DNA of 37,732 nt from Caulobacteraceae bacterium (GCA_031291645.1 JARLIQ010000129.1:1-37732), one strand, 5' to 3'. Counted from the first letter of the stretch, positions 1-6,528 are shown. Numbers and translations are program-made. The notes: generated by a model not told the origin, from the sequence alone.

Positions 1-606
1 CGCCTCCGCCGCCGCCGTGCCAGCGGCGGCGCGGCGGGCTGCGCGCAGCGTGGCGACGGCTTTGTTGTAAACCGCCCACGCCAAGGTCCGCGCCTCCGCG
101 GCCTCTCGATAGAGCGCGCGGTAGTCGTCACGCGTTGAGGTCGTGCTCAAAAGGAGCGCCATGAGCTTGTCCACGACGGCTTTCGCCGGCGCCCAGGAGC
201 TCGGAGGATTGACGCCCGACCGGGACTCGGCGCGCGCGATGGCGTCGCCAAGCGCCTTGGAAATGAACGCGACGCGCACGCGCTCCCAAGCCGCCACGTC
301 GAAGACGCCCCAACGATTGATGCGCTGGGCGTAAGCCTCGCCGTAATGGGTCACGCGGTCGGTCGGAACGCCGTCGAACAATCGGACGGTCAGATTGGCC
401 AGCCAGCGCGGCATCAGCGCGGCCGGGCACGCTGTAGTCGAGTTGATGTCCGGATGGATTGCGCCGAGCAGGCAGGCGATCTCCTGGCCGTCCGCGCCTC
501 GGTCGTGCCAATTCGATTGCTTTAGGCGTCCCTCGCGAGCGAAGGCCAGGATGTTGTTCGCGGCCATCTCGTTGGTGACGGCGTCGAGCGGAATTTGAGC
601 GACCAT
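1..606 (-). CDS. Hypothetical protein, truncated by the left window edge
   Basis: An open frame of 202 codons runs from an ATG at 606 to base 1 without a stop, so the C-terminus lies outside the window. The start is preceded by a good ribosome binding site (AGAGGAGA, about 7 nt upstream on the minus strand). The product begins MVAQIPLDAV. Its middle has two cysteines in a CLLGAIHPD and CPAALMPRWL context, and the C-terminal part is alanine- and arginine-rich and helical. I do not recognise a family with a known role. It is the last visible gene of the leftward operon, 36 nt beyond the preceding 78-aa gene, so it is probably co-transcribed with the ParB-like gene. Confidence 0.72.
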   Translation of the reverse strand, partial: MVAQIPLDAVTNEMAANNILAFAREGRLKQSNWHDRGADGQEIACLLGAIHPDINSTTACPAALMPRWLANLTVRLFDGVPTDRVTHYGEAYAQRINRWGVFDVAAWERVRVAFISKALGDAIARAESRSGVNPPSSWAPAKAVVDKLMALLLSTTSTRDDYRALYREAAEARTLAWAVYNKAVATLRAARRAAAGTAAAEA

Positions 607-642
607 GGAATTCTCCTCTGCTGGTCGGTTAGAAGGGGAGGG

Positions 643-879
643 TCAGGCCGGATCGGCCCGATAGAGCCCGACGAGGAACCCGTCGCCGTCGTCCTGGCCG
701 GCGAGGACATGGACGCCTGACCTGCAGTCGATGCAGAGCTCGCCGCTTTCGCGCCGCCAGACCCGGCGCGGCTGGCCTTCGGCCAGGCAGTCGAAGCCGC
801 CGTCGGGAATGAGGGTGTCGCCGGGCTGGAGGTCGTCGAGCCTTGCGTAGGCGCGGCCGTCGATGTCGGCTTCGGCCAT
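643..879 (-). CDS. Small hypothetical protein (78 aa)
   Basis: The product starts MAEADIDGRAYARLDDLQPG and contains two close cysteines (ELCIDCRSG). The pattern DLQPGDTLIPDGGFDCL, later WRRESGELCIDC, then HVLAGQDDGDGF suggests a compact beta-barrel-like fold, but no named family is recognised. The start at 879 overlaps the stop of the ParB-like gene as ATGA, a strong sign of translational coupling. A longer open frame extends upstream but only duplicates the ParB-like coding region in another frame, so the ATG at 879 is chosen. Confidence 0.7.
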   Translation of the reverse strand: MAEADIDGRAYARLDDLQPGDTLIPDGGFDCLAEGQPRRVWRRESGELCIDCRSGVHVLAGQDDGDGFLVGLYRADPA

Positions 880-2828
880 CAGGCTTCTCCAATCGCGTGG
901 GGGTCTTGCGTCTCGGCTTCGCGCAACCGTTCGAGGCTCGCGATGATCGCGTCGATCATCGGCTCTTCGCAGACTTCGACGATCTCGCGCCATTCGGTCA
1001 GGTAGATGATCTGGCCTTCGAGCGAGAGATCGACGTCGGCGTCCAGCGGCTCCCTGGGCTCCGCCTCCTCCGCCGCCTCGCGCACCTGCTGGGCGAAGCT
1101 GTCGCCGAGCATGGGACTGAGCGGGCCGGTGGGCTTGGGCGCCTCGGCCGGGGCGGCCTCGGGCGCCGTGGGCGGGTTCAGCCAGGCGGTGTGGAACCGG
1201 CCGTCCTCGGCCGCCGGCGGCGGGTTTTCGAGGGCCGCGCGGGCGTGGCCGAGTTCGGTGAGGCAGACCAGATAGCCCTTGCGGGCGGCGTCGGGCTGGA
1301 ACTTGATCAGCCTCGCGGCCAGCAGTTCCTGCGCCTCGCGGGCGTTCCAATATCCCCACGCCGGGACGCCGACGTAGGCGTTCTGCGGGCCGAACACCGC
1401 TTGCGCGTGAGCCTGATGGATCTCGGCCAGCGCCAGGGCCGCGACGTCGCTCAGGTGAACAGGTTCCCGCGCCGGCTGCGCGGGGGGGATCGCCGCCGGC
1501 GCGGGGTTCTCCGGCGGGGCCCCGGGCGAAGGCCCGGGGTCCGCCGAAAAAAGCTCTGGGTCCGGCGCGTGGCCATAGGCTGGATCGGCGCGAACCGGGT
1601 TCTCCTCTGTACGCGCCTCCGCCTGGGGCGGCTCGACCGCGGCGTTCAGCCAGTCGGTCGCGTACCTGTCCTCGTTGCGCAGCTGCGCCGCGCCGAGCGG
1701 GCCCGCGACCTCGCATCGGGCGCTCCAGATCGCGCCGTCCAGCTTCTCCGGATAGCCGCGCTCGGCCAGCCAATAAAGCAGGTCCGGCGCGCGCGTGATC
1801 CGCGCATAGGTGGTCTCGACCAGGCCCTGGATGGTGCGGAACTCGGCGAAGCCCTTGGCCGCGAGGCTGGCGGCGACGGCGATGTCGTCTTCGCTGGGCG
1901 TCTGCTGCAGCTCGGTCCAGCCGTCCTTGCCGGAATAGACGACGTTGGCCGACGGGCGCCGCCTGGCCCGGTCGGCCAGCTCGACGATGGCCAGCGCCTC
2001 GATCGGCGTCACCTCGATCACCGGCTTGGGCTTGGGCGTGCGCATCGCCTCGCGCGCGGCCTTGTAGGTCAGGTGGTCCGGGTCATCCTTGGGCAGGCGC
2101 ATGCGCGCCTGGTCCTCGGGCGGCGTCAGCTGGTAGACCCGGATATGGTCCTGGACGTGCTTCTTGCCGCGGCCGACCTGCTCGGCGATGTCGTCGTCCG
2201 ACAGGCCGTGCGCCTCGCGCAGGCGCAGGAAGCCGCGCCCCTCGTCCAGCGGGTGCAGGTCCGCGCGCTGCAGGTTCTCGGCCAGCCGCGCCAGGTCGCG
2301 CTCCAGCGGCGACAGGGTGGGCAGCAGCCGCGCGGGGATCGGCCGGTCCTTCGGCCAGTCGTCCTCCGCGATCGCGAGCCCGATCGCGCGCCAGCGCATT
2401 TCCCCGGCGACGAGGCGATGAGGTGAACCGGGTTCGGGCGGCGCGGTCACCAGCACCGGCTGCAGCAGGCCGCGTATCAGGATGCTCTCACGCAGGGCGT
2501 CCAGCGCCTCGGTGTCGATGTCGTCGCCGCGCTCGTTGTCCGGGTCCGGCTCGATCTGGTCGTGCCGCAGCGCCAGGGCGTCGCCCGTGGACATCAGCGT
2601 GCCGTCCGGGGCGAACGACCGCGCATGGGCCATGCCGGCCGGGGTCAGCGCCAGGCTGCGGCCCGGCTCGATCAGGCCCTCCTCGGCCAGCCGGTCGAGC
2701 TGCTTGTTGAAGTTGGACTTGTCGCGGCCGAGCTGGCGGGCGACGTCGCCCGAGTTGGCGCCGTCGTCCAGGCTGTCCAGCGCGTGCAGCAGGTCCAGGT
2801 TCTGAAGGGCGAGGGGATTGACCTTCAT
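879..2828 (-). CDS. ParB/Spo0J-family DNA-binding protein
   Basis: A 649-aa protein. Residues about 5-65 form a winged-helix-like region (SGDVARQLGRDKSNFNKQLD, then RLAEEGLIEPGRSLALTPAG). Residues about 88-200 match the ParB N-terminal domain: EALDALRESILIRGLLQPV, then GEMRWR at 142-147 (the GERRxR CTP-binding box with one change) and ENLQRADL at 184-191. Residues about 208-232 are the ParB helix-turn-helix (DDDIAEQVGRGKKHVQDHI). The remaining 380 residues are an unusual proline-rich tail; typical chromosomal ParB proteins are about 300 aa. No ParA partner is seen, so a role as a KorB-like regulator or DNA-organising protein is as likely as partition. It is coupled by ATGA overlaps on both sides. 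Two GAACCGGGTTC palindromes lie inside the gene. Confidence 0.88.
   Translation of the reverse strand: MKVNPLALQNLDLLHALDSLDDGANSGDVARQLGRDKSNFNKQLDRLAEEGLIEPGRSLALTPAGMAHARSFAPDGTLMSTGDALALRHDQIEPDPDNERGDDIDTEALDALRESILIRGLLQPVLVTAPPEPGSPHRLVAGEMRWRAIGLAIAEDDWPKDRPIPARLLPTLSPLERDLARLAENLQRADLHPLDEGRGFLRLREAHGLSDDDIAEQVGRGKKHVQDHIRVYQLTPPEDQARMRLPKDDPDHLTYKAAREAMRTPKPKPVIEVTPIEALAIVELADRARRRPSANVVYSGKDGWTELQQTPSEDDIAVAASLAAKGFAEFRTIQGLVETTYARITRAPDLLYWLAERGYPEKLDGAIWSARCEVAGPLGAAQLRNEDRYATDWLNAAVEPPQAEARTEENPVRADPAYGHAPDPELFSADPGPSPGAPPENPAPAAIPPAQPAREPVHLSDVAALALAEIHQAHAQAVFGPQNAYVGVPAWGYWNAREAQELLAARLIKFQPDAARKGYLVCLTELGHARAALENPPPAAEDGRFHTAWLNPPTAPEAAPAEAPKPTGPLSPMLGDSFAQQVREAAEEAEPREPLDADVDLSLEGQIIYLTEWREIVEVCEEPMIDAIIASLERLREAETQDPHAIGEA
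1592..1602. repeat. Dispersed palindrome GAACCGGGTTC, site 1
   Basis: An 11-bp odd palindrome with central G inside the ParB-like gene. It belongs to the ten-copy GAACSSSGTTC set described in the findings. Confidence 0.6.
2425..2435. repeat. Dispersed palindrome GAACCGGGTTC, site 2
   Basis: Second copy within the ParB-like gene, with flanks GTGAACCGGGTTCGG. On the coding (minus) strand the motif reads as part of EPGS. Confidence 0.6.
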
Positions 2829-3175
2829 GCCACGGCCCTCGCGTCCGGCGCCTCGGGATTGGCTGCGGCGATCGCCGCCTCCAGCCGCTCGCGGCTCAGG
2901 CCCTGGACGGCCAGCGCCCCGGCGTACTGTTCGTCGCCGTCCGGCCCGATGACGTAGAGGGTGAAGGCCGGGAAGGTGTCCGATCCGTCATAGGCCGCCA
3001 CGGACGGCCGCAGCCGGATCGGCCGCCCGCCGCGCACCCGGTGCACCTTGGCCGCCAGCGCGCCGACGTCGTCGAACACGACGGGCCGGCCGGGTAGGTG
3101 TGGGATGAAGGTCGGGCGCCTGGGCGCGGCATAGGCGCCGCGGGTCGGCGGGGCGTTGAGCGTCAGGCCGATCAT
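2825..3175 (-). CDS. Hypothetical protein (116 aa)
   Basis: The chosen start is the ATG at 3175, which overlaps the stop of the upstream 29-aa gene as ATGA and has GAGG about 8 nt upstream. A GTG at 3184 is an in-frame alternative adding three residues. The protein begins MIGLTLNAPPTRG and contains FPAFTLYVIGPDGDEQYAGAL followed by an amphipathic helix LSRERLEAAIAAANPE, suggesting a small alpha/beta domain. No family is recognised. Its stop overlaps the ParB-like start (ATGA), so ParB synthesis is probably coupled to this gene. Confidence 0.72.
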   Translation of the reverse strand: MIGLTLNAPPTRGAYAAPRRPTFIPHLPGRPVVFDDVGALAAKVHRVRGGRPIRLRPSVAAYDGSDTFPAFTLYVIGPDGDEQYAGALAVQGLSRERLEAAIAAANPEAPDARAVA

Positions 3176-3261
3176 AGGGGCCACCTCACGGCGATGCAGA
3201 CCTCGACCACGAGGGCGACGAGGACGAGCAGGGCGAGCGCGTCTTGGACGGGCCGGCTCAT
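3172..3261 (-). CDS. Very small predicted membrane protein (29 aa)
   Basis: The peptide starts MSRPVQDALALLVLVALVVE and ends VCIAVRWPL. Residues 8-19 are almost purely A, L and V, consistent with one short membrane-spanning or membrane-associated helix. The ATG at 3261 overlaps the stop of the upstream gene as ATGA, and its own stop overlaps the next start the same way. These two junctions are the main evidence that it is translated. Function is unknown; a membrane anchor or small regulatory peptide is a guess. Confidence 0.5.
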   Translation of the reverse strand: MSRPVQDALALLVLVALVVEVCIAVRWPL

Positions 3262-3509
3262 GGGCGCGCCTCGCGCACCACGGTCGCGGTCTGGAACGTC
3301 GCCTTCAGCTCCAGCACCTGGATGGGGTCGCCGACGTGGTCGAGCGCCATGGCCTGTGCGACCGCGCGGGCCTCGCCGAGATTGACGAAGGCGCCCTGGG
3401 GCGCGCCGCGCATCATGACGATGAAGGCGTTCGGCCGCGGCTCGGGCTGAACGGCCAGGCGCCGTCGCGGGTCGCGCGCACGCCTGAATTCGATGACTTC
3501 CGGGGCCAA
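3258..3509 (-). CDS. Hypothetical protein (83 aa), first gene of the leftward operon, TTG start
   Basis: A TTG at 3509 lies 5 nt after a strong AGGAGG (plus-strand 3515-3520), which decides the start. An upstream ATG at 3611 would add a proline-rich leader with no ribosome binding site. The product begins LAPEVIEFRRARDPRRR (Met in vivo) and continues NAFIVMMRGAPQGAFVNLGEARAVA, then VGDPIQVLELKATFQTATVV, a pattern compatible with a small alpha/beta fold. No family is recognised. It heads the ATGA-linked chain leading to the ParB-like gene. Confidence 0.66.
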   Translation of the reverse strand: MAPEVIEFRRARDPRRRLAVQPEPRPNAFIVMMRGAPQGAFVNLGEARAVAQAMALDHVGDPIQVLELKATFQTATVVREARP

Positions 3510-3601
3510 GGGGACCTCCTCTGAGCGGGGCCCCGCGCCGGCCGTCGATCGCGCGGGGGGTGTCGCAATCAAGGCTGCAGGTTGGCCGGGCGACCGGCGC
3601 G

Positions 3602-3673
3602 GGTTGTCCACAGAGAGACAACCAATCGGTTTCTATGTCAACCGTCTAGTTCGTTGTGCCGGTTTCGAAACCG
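3602..3673. promoter_or_regulatory. Palindrome-rich control region of the leftward operon
   Basis: The gap between the lipoprotein gene and the leftward operon holds three inverted repeats: GGTTGTC/GACAACC (3602-3608 and 3617-3623), AACC-aatc-GGTT (3620-3631), and the perfect 14-bp CGGTTTCGAAACCG (3660-3673). On the minus strand TTGACA at 3641-3636 could be a -35 box, but I see no convincing -10. The palindromes could be operators, or the last one could end lipoprotein transcription. Confidence 0.4.
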
Positions 3674-3678
3674 CACGT

Positions 3679-4389
3679 TCAGCGCTGATCGACTGCCGCT
3701 GGGGGGTTCGCATTCAGGCTGGTGTCGACCCCGGTCGCGTTTGCGGCGCTGGGGTCGGTATTCGACATCGCCGTCTGAGCTGCTGACTGGGCCGCCGCGG
3801 ACGTGGCCGATGGCGATGACGCGGCGCCGCTCGCTGCGGCCGCCGGGTTTGGCGGCGCGGCCAGTGGCAAGAGCGCCAACTGAAGTCGAGCAGCGTCCAG
3901 GTTCGCGATCGAAAACGTCACCTGTTGCCGGTCTCCGCCGTCGATCGGCAGCTCAACGATCAGCTGTTTGGCGCGCGCGAACGCCGTGTAGACTGGAGCC
4001 GACGTATCTGGATCGATCAGTTGATCGAACGCGTCCTCGGGTAACTGCACGCGAAGGGTGAACACTGGGTTCTGATCAAAGCGCATGGCGACTTCGCACC
4101 CGAGCGCCACACCGCAGACAAAGGCGCCCTTATCAGTTTCTATCCACGTCGTTATGCGCCCATCGCCCTGATGCCGTATGCAAAGCGAAAGGTTTCCGAT
4201 ACCCGCCGGCGAGTGGATCGCATCCGGAGTGGAGATGCAGGCGGTATGGATCGCTACATTTCGCAGATTATCCCGCTCGTCGATATAGTCCCAGTGCGCC
4301 GGTAGCGCTGGAGCATTGCTGCTAGAACTGGAGGTATCATCGGGGTCGGGCGCACAGGCCCCTATGGTAGCGGCAGCCGATAGGCTCAC
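3679..4389 (-). CDS. Candidate lipoprotein / lysogenic-conversion protein
   Basis: The frame carries a lipobox-like ATIGAC followed by an acidic and serine linker (APDPDDTSSSSSN). The body has the spaced pattern HWDYIDERDNL, CISTP, GAFVCGVALGCEVAMRFDQNP, YTAFARAKQLIVELPI and QQVTFSIANLDA. From memory, this spacing (W..Y...D, F.C...C.V..RFD, F...AK.L.IE) recurs in small proteobacterial and prophage lipoproteins, probably a beta-sandwich. The last 55 residues are low-complexity A/S/N. The start is uncertain: GTG at 4389 gives only 11 residues before the cysteine, while the frame stays open upstream into the repressor gene with hydrophobic codons but no standard start. It lies directly downstream of the repressor on the same strand, so expression in lysogens is expected. 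Superinfection exclusion is inference. Confidence 0.6.
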   Translation of the reverse strand: MSLSAAATIGACAPDPDDTSSSSSNAPALPAHWDYIDERDNLRNVAIHTACISTPDAIHSPAGIGNLSLCIRHQGDGRITTWIETDKGAFVCGVALGCEVAMRFDQNPVFTLRVQLPEDAFDQLIDPDTSAPVYTAFARAKQLIVELPIDGGDRQQVTFSIANLDAARLQLALLPLAAPPNPAAAASGAASSPSATSAAAQSAAQTAMSNTDPSAANATGVDTSLNANPPAAVDQR

Positions 4390-4405
4390 ACAGGCCCGAA
4401 GGGCG

Positions 4406-5155
4406 TCAGCCCACCACGGCGTGGATCGCCTTGACGTCCTTGAGGGACAGGTCGAAATCGCGCTGTTCAGGGAAGTATTCCCGCAACATCAGATGGGTCT
4501 TGGTTCGACCAAGGTACTCCTTGATGATAGCGGTCCCGTCCTGCAATTCAACTATGACGTCATCCTCGCGGGCGGGGGGTAGATTGAATACGAAATAGGC
4601 CAGTTCGCGAGGCTTCCAGCGCGGAAACATGCTCTCGCCGACGACCTCCACTGCGCCGATCTGAGGATAATTCCGCTGAGCCGGGTGCATCGGCACCTGA
4701 CGCAGTTCATGGCCGGATGCGATCGCGATGTACTCGCCCTGGCCGGCCGCCAGGCCGTAGACGTTACACATGCCCGGCGCGGCCATTGCCTCGGCGGGAT
4801 AGCTCCTACGGTCGAATGCCACCACCTCGCCCTTAACCGGCACCCCCTCCGGGTTCGCCATCGCGAGCATGTTGCGCGTGCGGGTGAGGTCCTCGGCTGT
4901 GCGGCCGATAGCGGTGGCGAGCTTCATTTGAGTGCCGAGCGTGAGGATTTTCGGAGCAAGTCCGCGCTCGTATTTGCTCCACCCCGCCGAGGTCTTGATG
5001 CCAAATCGTTCGGCGGCCTGCGGCTGGGTTAGACCAGCCTCCTCGCGCAGCATGGCTAAAGCCTTGCCGAGCAACGCCTGTTCCTGCTGGTCAACGCTTT
5101 CGTACGTCATGCCCCAAGGCTGACGAACCACATTGGTTTGCGCGAGAGCCGCCAT
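4406..5155 (-). CDS. CI-type phage repressor, HTH plus S24 (LexA-like) peptidase domain
   Basis: A 249-aa protein. Residues about 29-85 form a Cro/CI helix-turn-helix (ALAMLREEAGLTQPQAAERF, then GWSKYERG). The C-terminal half is a LexA/S24 domain: VVGESMFPRW holds the nucleophile Ser175 and GTAIIKEYL the general base Lys212, 37 residues apart as in LexA. Ala137-Gly138 (GLAAGQG) is a plausible self-cleavage site. It is expected to bind the divergent operator, maintain lysogeny and be inactivated by RecA during DNA damage (family knowledge). An internal ATG at 5110 is an alternative start; neither start has a clear ribosome binding site, so near-leaderless translation is possible. The Cro-like gene is divergent. 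Confidence 0.92.
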   Translation of the reverse strand: MAALAQTNVVRQPWGMTYESVDQQEQALLGKALAMLREEAGLTQPQAAERFGIKTSAGWSKYERGLAPKILTLGTQMKLATAIGRTAEDLTRTRNMLAMANPEGVPVKGEVVAFDRRSYPAEAMAAPGMCNVYGLAAGQGEYIAIASGHELRQVPMHPAQRNYPQIGAVEVVGESMFPRWKPRELAYFVFNLPPAREDDVIVELQDGTAIIKEYLGRTKTHLMLREYFPEQRDFDLSLKDVKAIHAVVG

Positions 5156-5169
5156 GGTTTTGGGCGTAT

Positions 5170-5204
5170 AAACTAAACAGTTGCGAAACGCAGCGAATTA
5201 GTTT
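5170..5204. promoter_or_regulatory. Immunity operator: nested palindrome between repressor and Cro-like gene
   Basis: AAACTAA (5170-5176) and TTAGTTT (5198-5204) are exact inverted repeats centred on 5187. A second inverted repeat, TGCG-AAA-CGCA (5182-5192), has exactly the same centre. The 63-bp gap must hold both divergent promoters. TTGCGA at 5181-5186 may be the -35 box of the rightward promoter, and TATACG on the minus strand at about 5169-5164 the leftward -10. Confidence 0.6.
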
Positions 5205-5218
5205 CCATCTCCTTAGCC

Positions 5219-5584
5219 ATGCGATTCGACTGGTGCGAAATGGCTGAGCAGGCGGAGCCGATAACAAGACCAAAGCTGGCGCGATGGTTATTTGAGCGCG
5301 GGCTGAAGCGACGCGATGCCGCCGCTCCGCTAGGCGTCACGCCACAGGCCGTCGGCCGCTATATCCGGCCATTTGGCGACCCGCTAAGACAAGTGCCTGG
5401 TCTTGAGGTGATGGAGCGTGTCGTCGCCTGGACCGGCGGCGAGATCCGGCCCGCCGATTTCTATCCGCCCGAACTCAGCGCCGCGCCGTCGGGTGGCGCC
5501 GCAGACGAACGCCGGTCGCCTGCTCAAGCCGAACCCGTCCACGGCGAACCCGGTTCGCGGCCCGATGCGGAGACGCAGCCATGA
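5219..5584 (+). CDS. Cro-like / YdaS-like transcriptional regulator
   Basis: A 121-aa protein divergent from the repressor. Residues about 17-65 read as a helix-turn-helix: PKLARWLFERGLKRRDAAAP, then LGVTPQAVGRYI, followed by VMERVVAWTGGEIRPADFYPP. An ending of the type G-x-I-x-P-x-D-F is common in Cro-like phage regulators. The C-terminal 35 residues are low-complexity and carry a GAACCCGGTTC palindrome. The start is uncertain: ATG at 5219, or ATG at 5240 giving MAEQAEPITRPKLARWL. The gene presumably opposes the repressor for the lytic switch. Its stop overlaps the next start (ATGA). Confidence 0.75.
   Translation: MRFDWCEMAEQAEPITRPKLARWLFERGLKRRDAAAPLGVTPQAVGRYIRPFGDPLRQVPGLEVMERVVAWTGGEIRPADFYPPELSAAPSGGAADERRSPAQAEPVHGEPGSRPDAETQP
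5546..5556. repeat. Dispersed palindrome GAACCCGGTTC, site 3
   Basis: A perfect 15-bp version (GCGAACCCGGTTCGC, 5544-5558) in the low-complexity tail of the Cro-like gene. A partial copy, GAACCCGTCC, lies 15 bp upstream. Confidence 0.62.
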
Positions 5585-5850
5585 GCCGTGCGCCGTCTCC
5601 CGACATCCGCGCCCGGCTGGTCTCGGCGGCGCGGCGGCTGTTCGCCCGCGACGGCTACCAGGGCGCGACGGTGAGGGCCGTCGCCGCCGCCGGCGGCGTC
5701 ACGACGGGCGCGCTGTTCGTCCATTTCGCCGACAAGGCGGCGCTCTACCGCGCCGTCTATGGCCACGACCCCATGACGCCCGAGGACGGCCGCCGTTGGC
5801 GCGACACCGCGCTGCGGGCGCTGGGGCGCGATCCGGAGGTAAGGGCATGA
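5581..5850 (+). CDS. TetR-type DNA-binding domain protein lacking the ligand domain (89 aa)
   Basis: Residues about 7-60 match the TetR N-terminal domain: DIRARLVSAARRLFARDGYQ, then GATVRAVAAAGGVTTGALFV, then HFADKAALYRAVY. Full TetR regulators are about 200 aa; this one ends about 30 residues after the helix-turn-helix, so the ligand-binding and dimerisation domain is missing. The frame is clean and is followed by another ATGA-coupled gene, so this looks like a functional minimal protein rather than decay (inference). Its position after the Cro-like gene suggests a second early transcription regulator. Confidence 0.82.
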   Translation: MSRAPSPDIRARLVSAARRLFARDGYQGATVRAVAAAGGVTTGALFVHFADKAALYRAVYGHDPMTPEDGRRWRDTALRALGRDPEVRA

Positions 5851-6122
5851 GCGCGCTGTATGGCTACCGGGCCGGGGGGATGGCGGCGCGCGGGCAGGTG
5901 AGCGCGGCATGGCTTGACGCGTGCGCGCGGCACGTGACGGCGGCGATCCGCGTCATGCCGACCCCTGAGGCTCCCACGGAAACGCTGCGCTCTGGGCCGT
6001 CGCCCGATCCAGCGCCTGCAGCGCCAGGGCCAGGGTCCGTGCCTGAGCCTGGTCGTGAGCCGCAATCCCCTCAATCGACCGGCGCGCAATCCCGAGAAGA
6101 TCAGGGTCAAGCCGATGAATAG
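5847..6122 (+). CDS. Hypothetical protein (91 aa), C-terminus opposed by an antisense frame
   Basis: ATG at 5847 overlaps the stop of the TetR-like gene (ATGA) and has GGAGGT six nt upstream, so initiation is well supported. The first 37 residues (MSALYGYRAGGMAARGQVSA, then AWLDACARHV) look like a normal helical segment. From residue 38 onward the protein becomes a Pro/Glu/Ser/Gln-rich tail with weaker third-position GC. That part is antisense to a better-looking minus-strand frame at 5953-6192. Either the tail is a genuine disordered extension, or the gene once ended earlier. No family is recognised. Confidence 0.5.
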   Translation: MSALYGYRAGGMAARGQVSAAWLDACARHVTAAIRVMPTPEAPTETLRSGPSPDPAPAAPGPGSVPEPGREPQSPQSTGAQSREDQGQADE

Positions 6123-6192
6123 CGGCCAGCGCGACCCCGGCTATGAGCTTAAGCGCGGCGATCTCCGGATCGAATCCGTCTTCGGCGGCCAT
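5953..6192 (-). CDS. Candidate antisense small protein (79 aa)
   Basis: The minus-strand frame starts at ATG 6192 with AGGGAGA about 7 nt upstream. It encodes a plausible helical protein: MAAEDGFDPEIAALKLIAGV, then ALAAIHRLDPDLLGIARRSI, then ALALQALDRA. Its third codon positions are richer in G/C than those of the opposing plus-strand frame, and its sequence is less repetitive. It conflicts with the plus-strand frames at 5847-6122 and 6115-6528; one of the overlapping calls may be wrong. No family is recognised. Confidence 0.5.
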   Translation of the reverse strand: MAAEDGFDPEIAALKLIAGVALAAIHRLDPDLLGIARRSIEGIAAHDQAQARTLALALQALDRATAQSAAFPWEPQGSA

Positions 6193-6528
6193 TCACGTCT
6201 CTCCCTTGTGTCTCTCGCAAGCATCAGTGGAGAGCGAGTCGCGGGGGCCGTCGACGACGGCTCCCGCGGCGAACCGGGTTCGCTGGCTGACGTCGCCCCT
6301 GGCTGGCTGACCGACGTCCAGATCGTCGAGCGGGCGCTGTGCGGCGTGCCGGTGAGGCTCGGCTTCATTGCCCCATGCTTTTGCGACCCCAATCGTCAGT
6401 GTCGGAAGAGCGATCGTTACCGCGAGCCGGCCGAAGCCGCCGTCGCCGCCCTGCGCGCCAACGCCCGCCTGCTGGTCACGCCGCCGCGCGTGCTGCCCGA
6501 CATCCTGGCCGGGGAGCCGACGCCATGA
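6115..6528 (+). CDS. Hypothetical cysteine-containing protein (up to 137 aa)
   Basis: The convincing part is the second half: VAPGWLTDVQIVERALCGVP, then VRLGFIAPCFCDPNRQCRKS, then an alanine-rich helix and a C-terminal VTPPRVLPDILAGEP. The CFC...C group could bind metal, but too few ligands are visible to be sure. The start is unclear: ATG at 6115 overlaps the preceding stop by 8 nt, and a GTG at 6208 would give 106 aa and avoid most of the antisense conflict, but without a ribosome binding site. The stop overlaps the next start (ATGA). Confidence 0.55.
   Translation: MNSGQRDPGYELKRGDLRIESVFGGHSRLSLVSLASISGERVAGAVDDGSRGEPGSLADVAPGWLTDVQIVERALCGVPVRLGFIAPCFCDPNRQCRKSDRYREPAEAAVAALRANARLLVTPPRVLPDILAGEPTP
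6271..6281. repeat. Dispersed palindrome GAACCGGGTTC, site 4
   Basis: Sits in the 15-bp form GCGAACCGGGTTCGC (6269-6283), inside the 6115-6528 frame, where it reads as GEPGS. Confidence 0.62.

Noticed and set aside
1457..1466. GAACAGGTTC as a further copy of the dispersed palindrome
   Set aside because: Its spacer is two rather than three bases and not symmetric, so it was left out of the count, as were similar two-base-spaced cases near 12614 and 24078.
843..2426. 527-codon plus-strand open frame opposite the ParB-like gene
   Set aside because: Arg/Leu/Gly-rich shadow; the minus strand carries recognisable ParB boxes.
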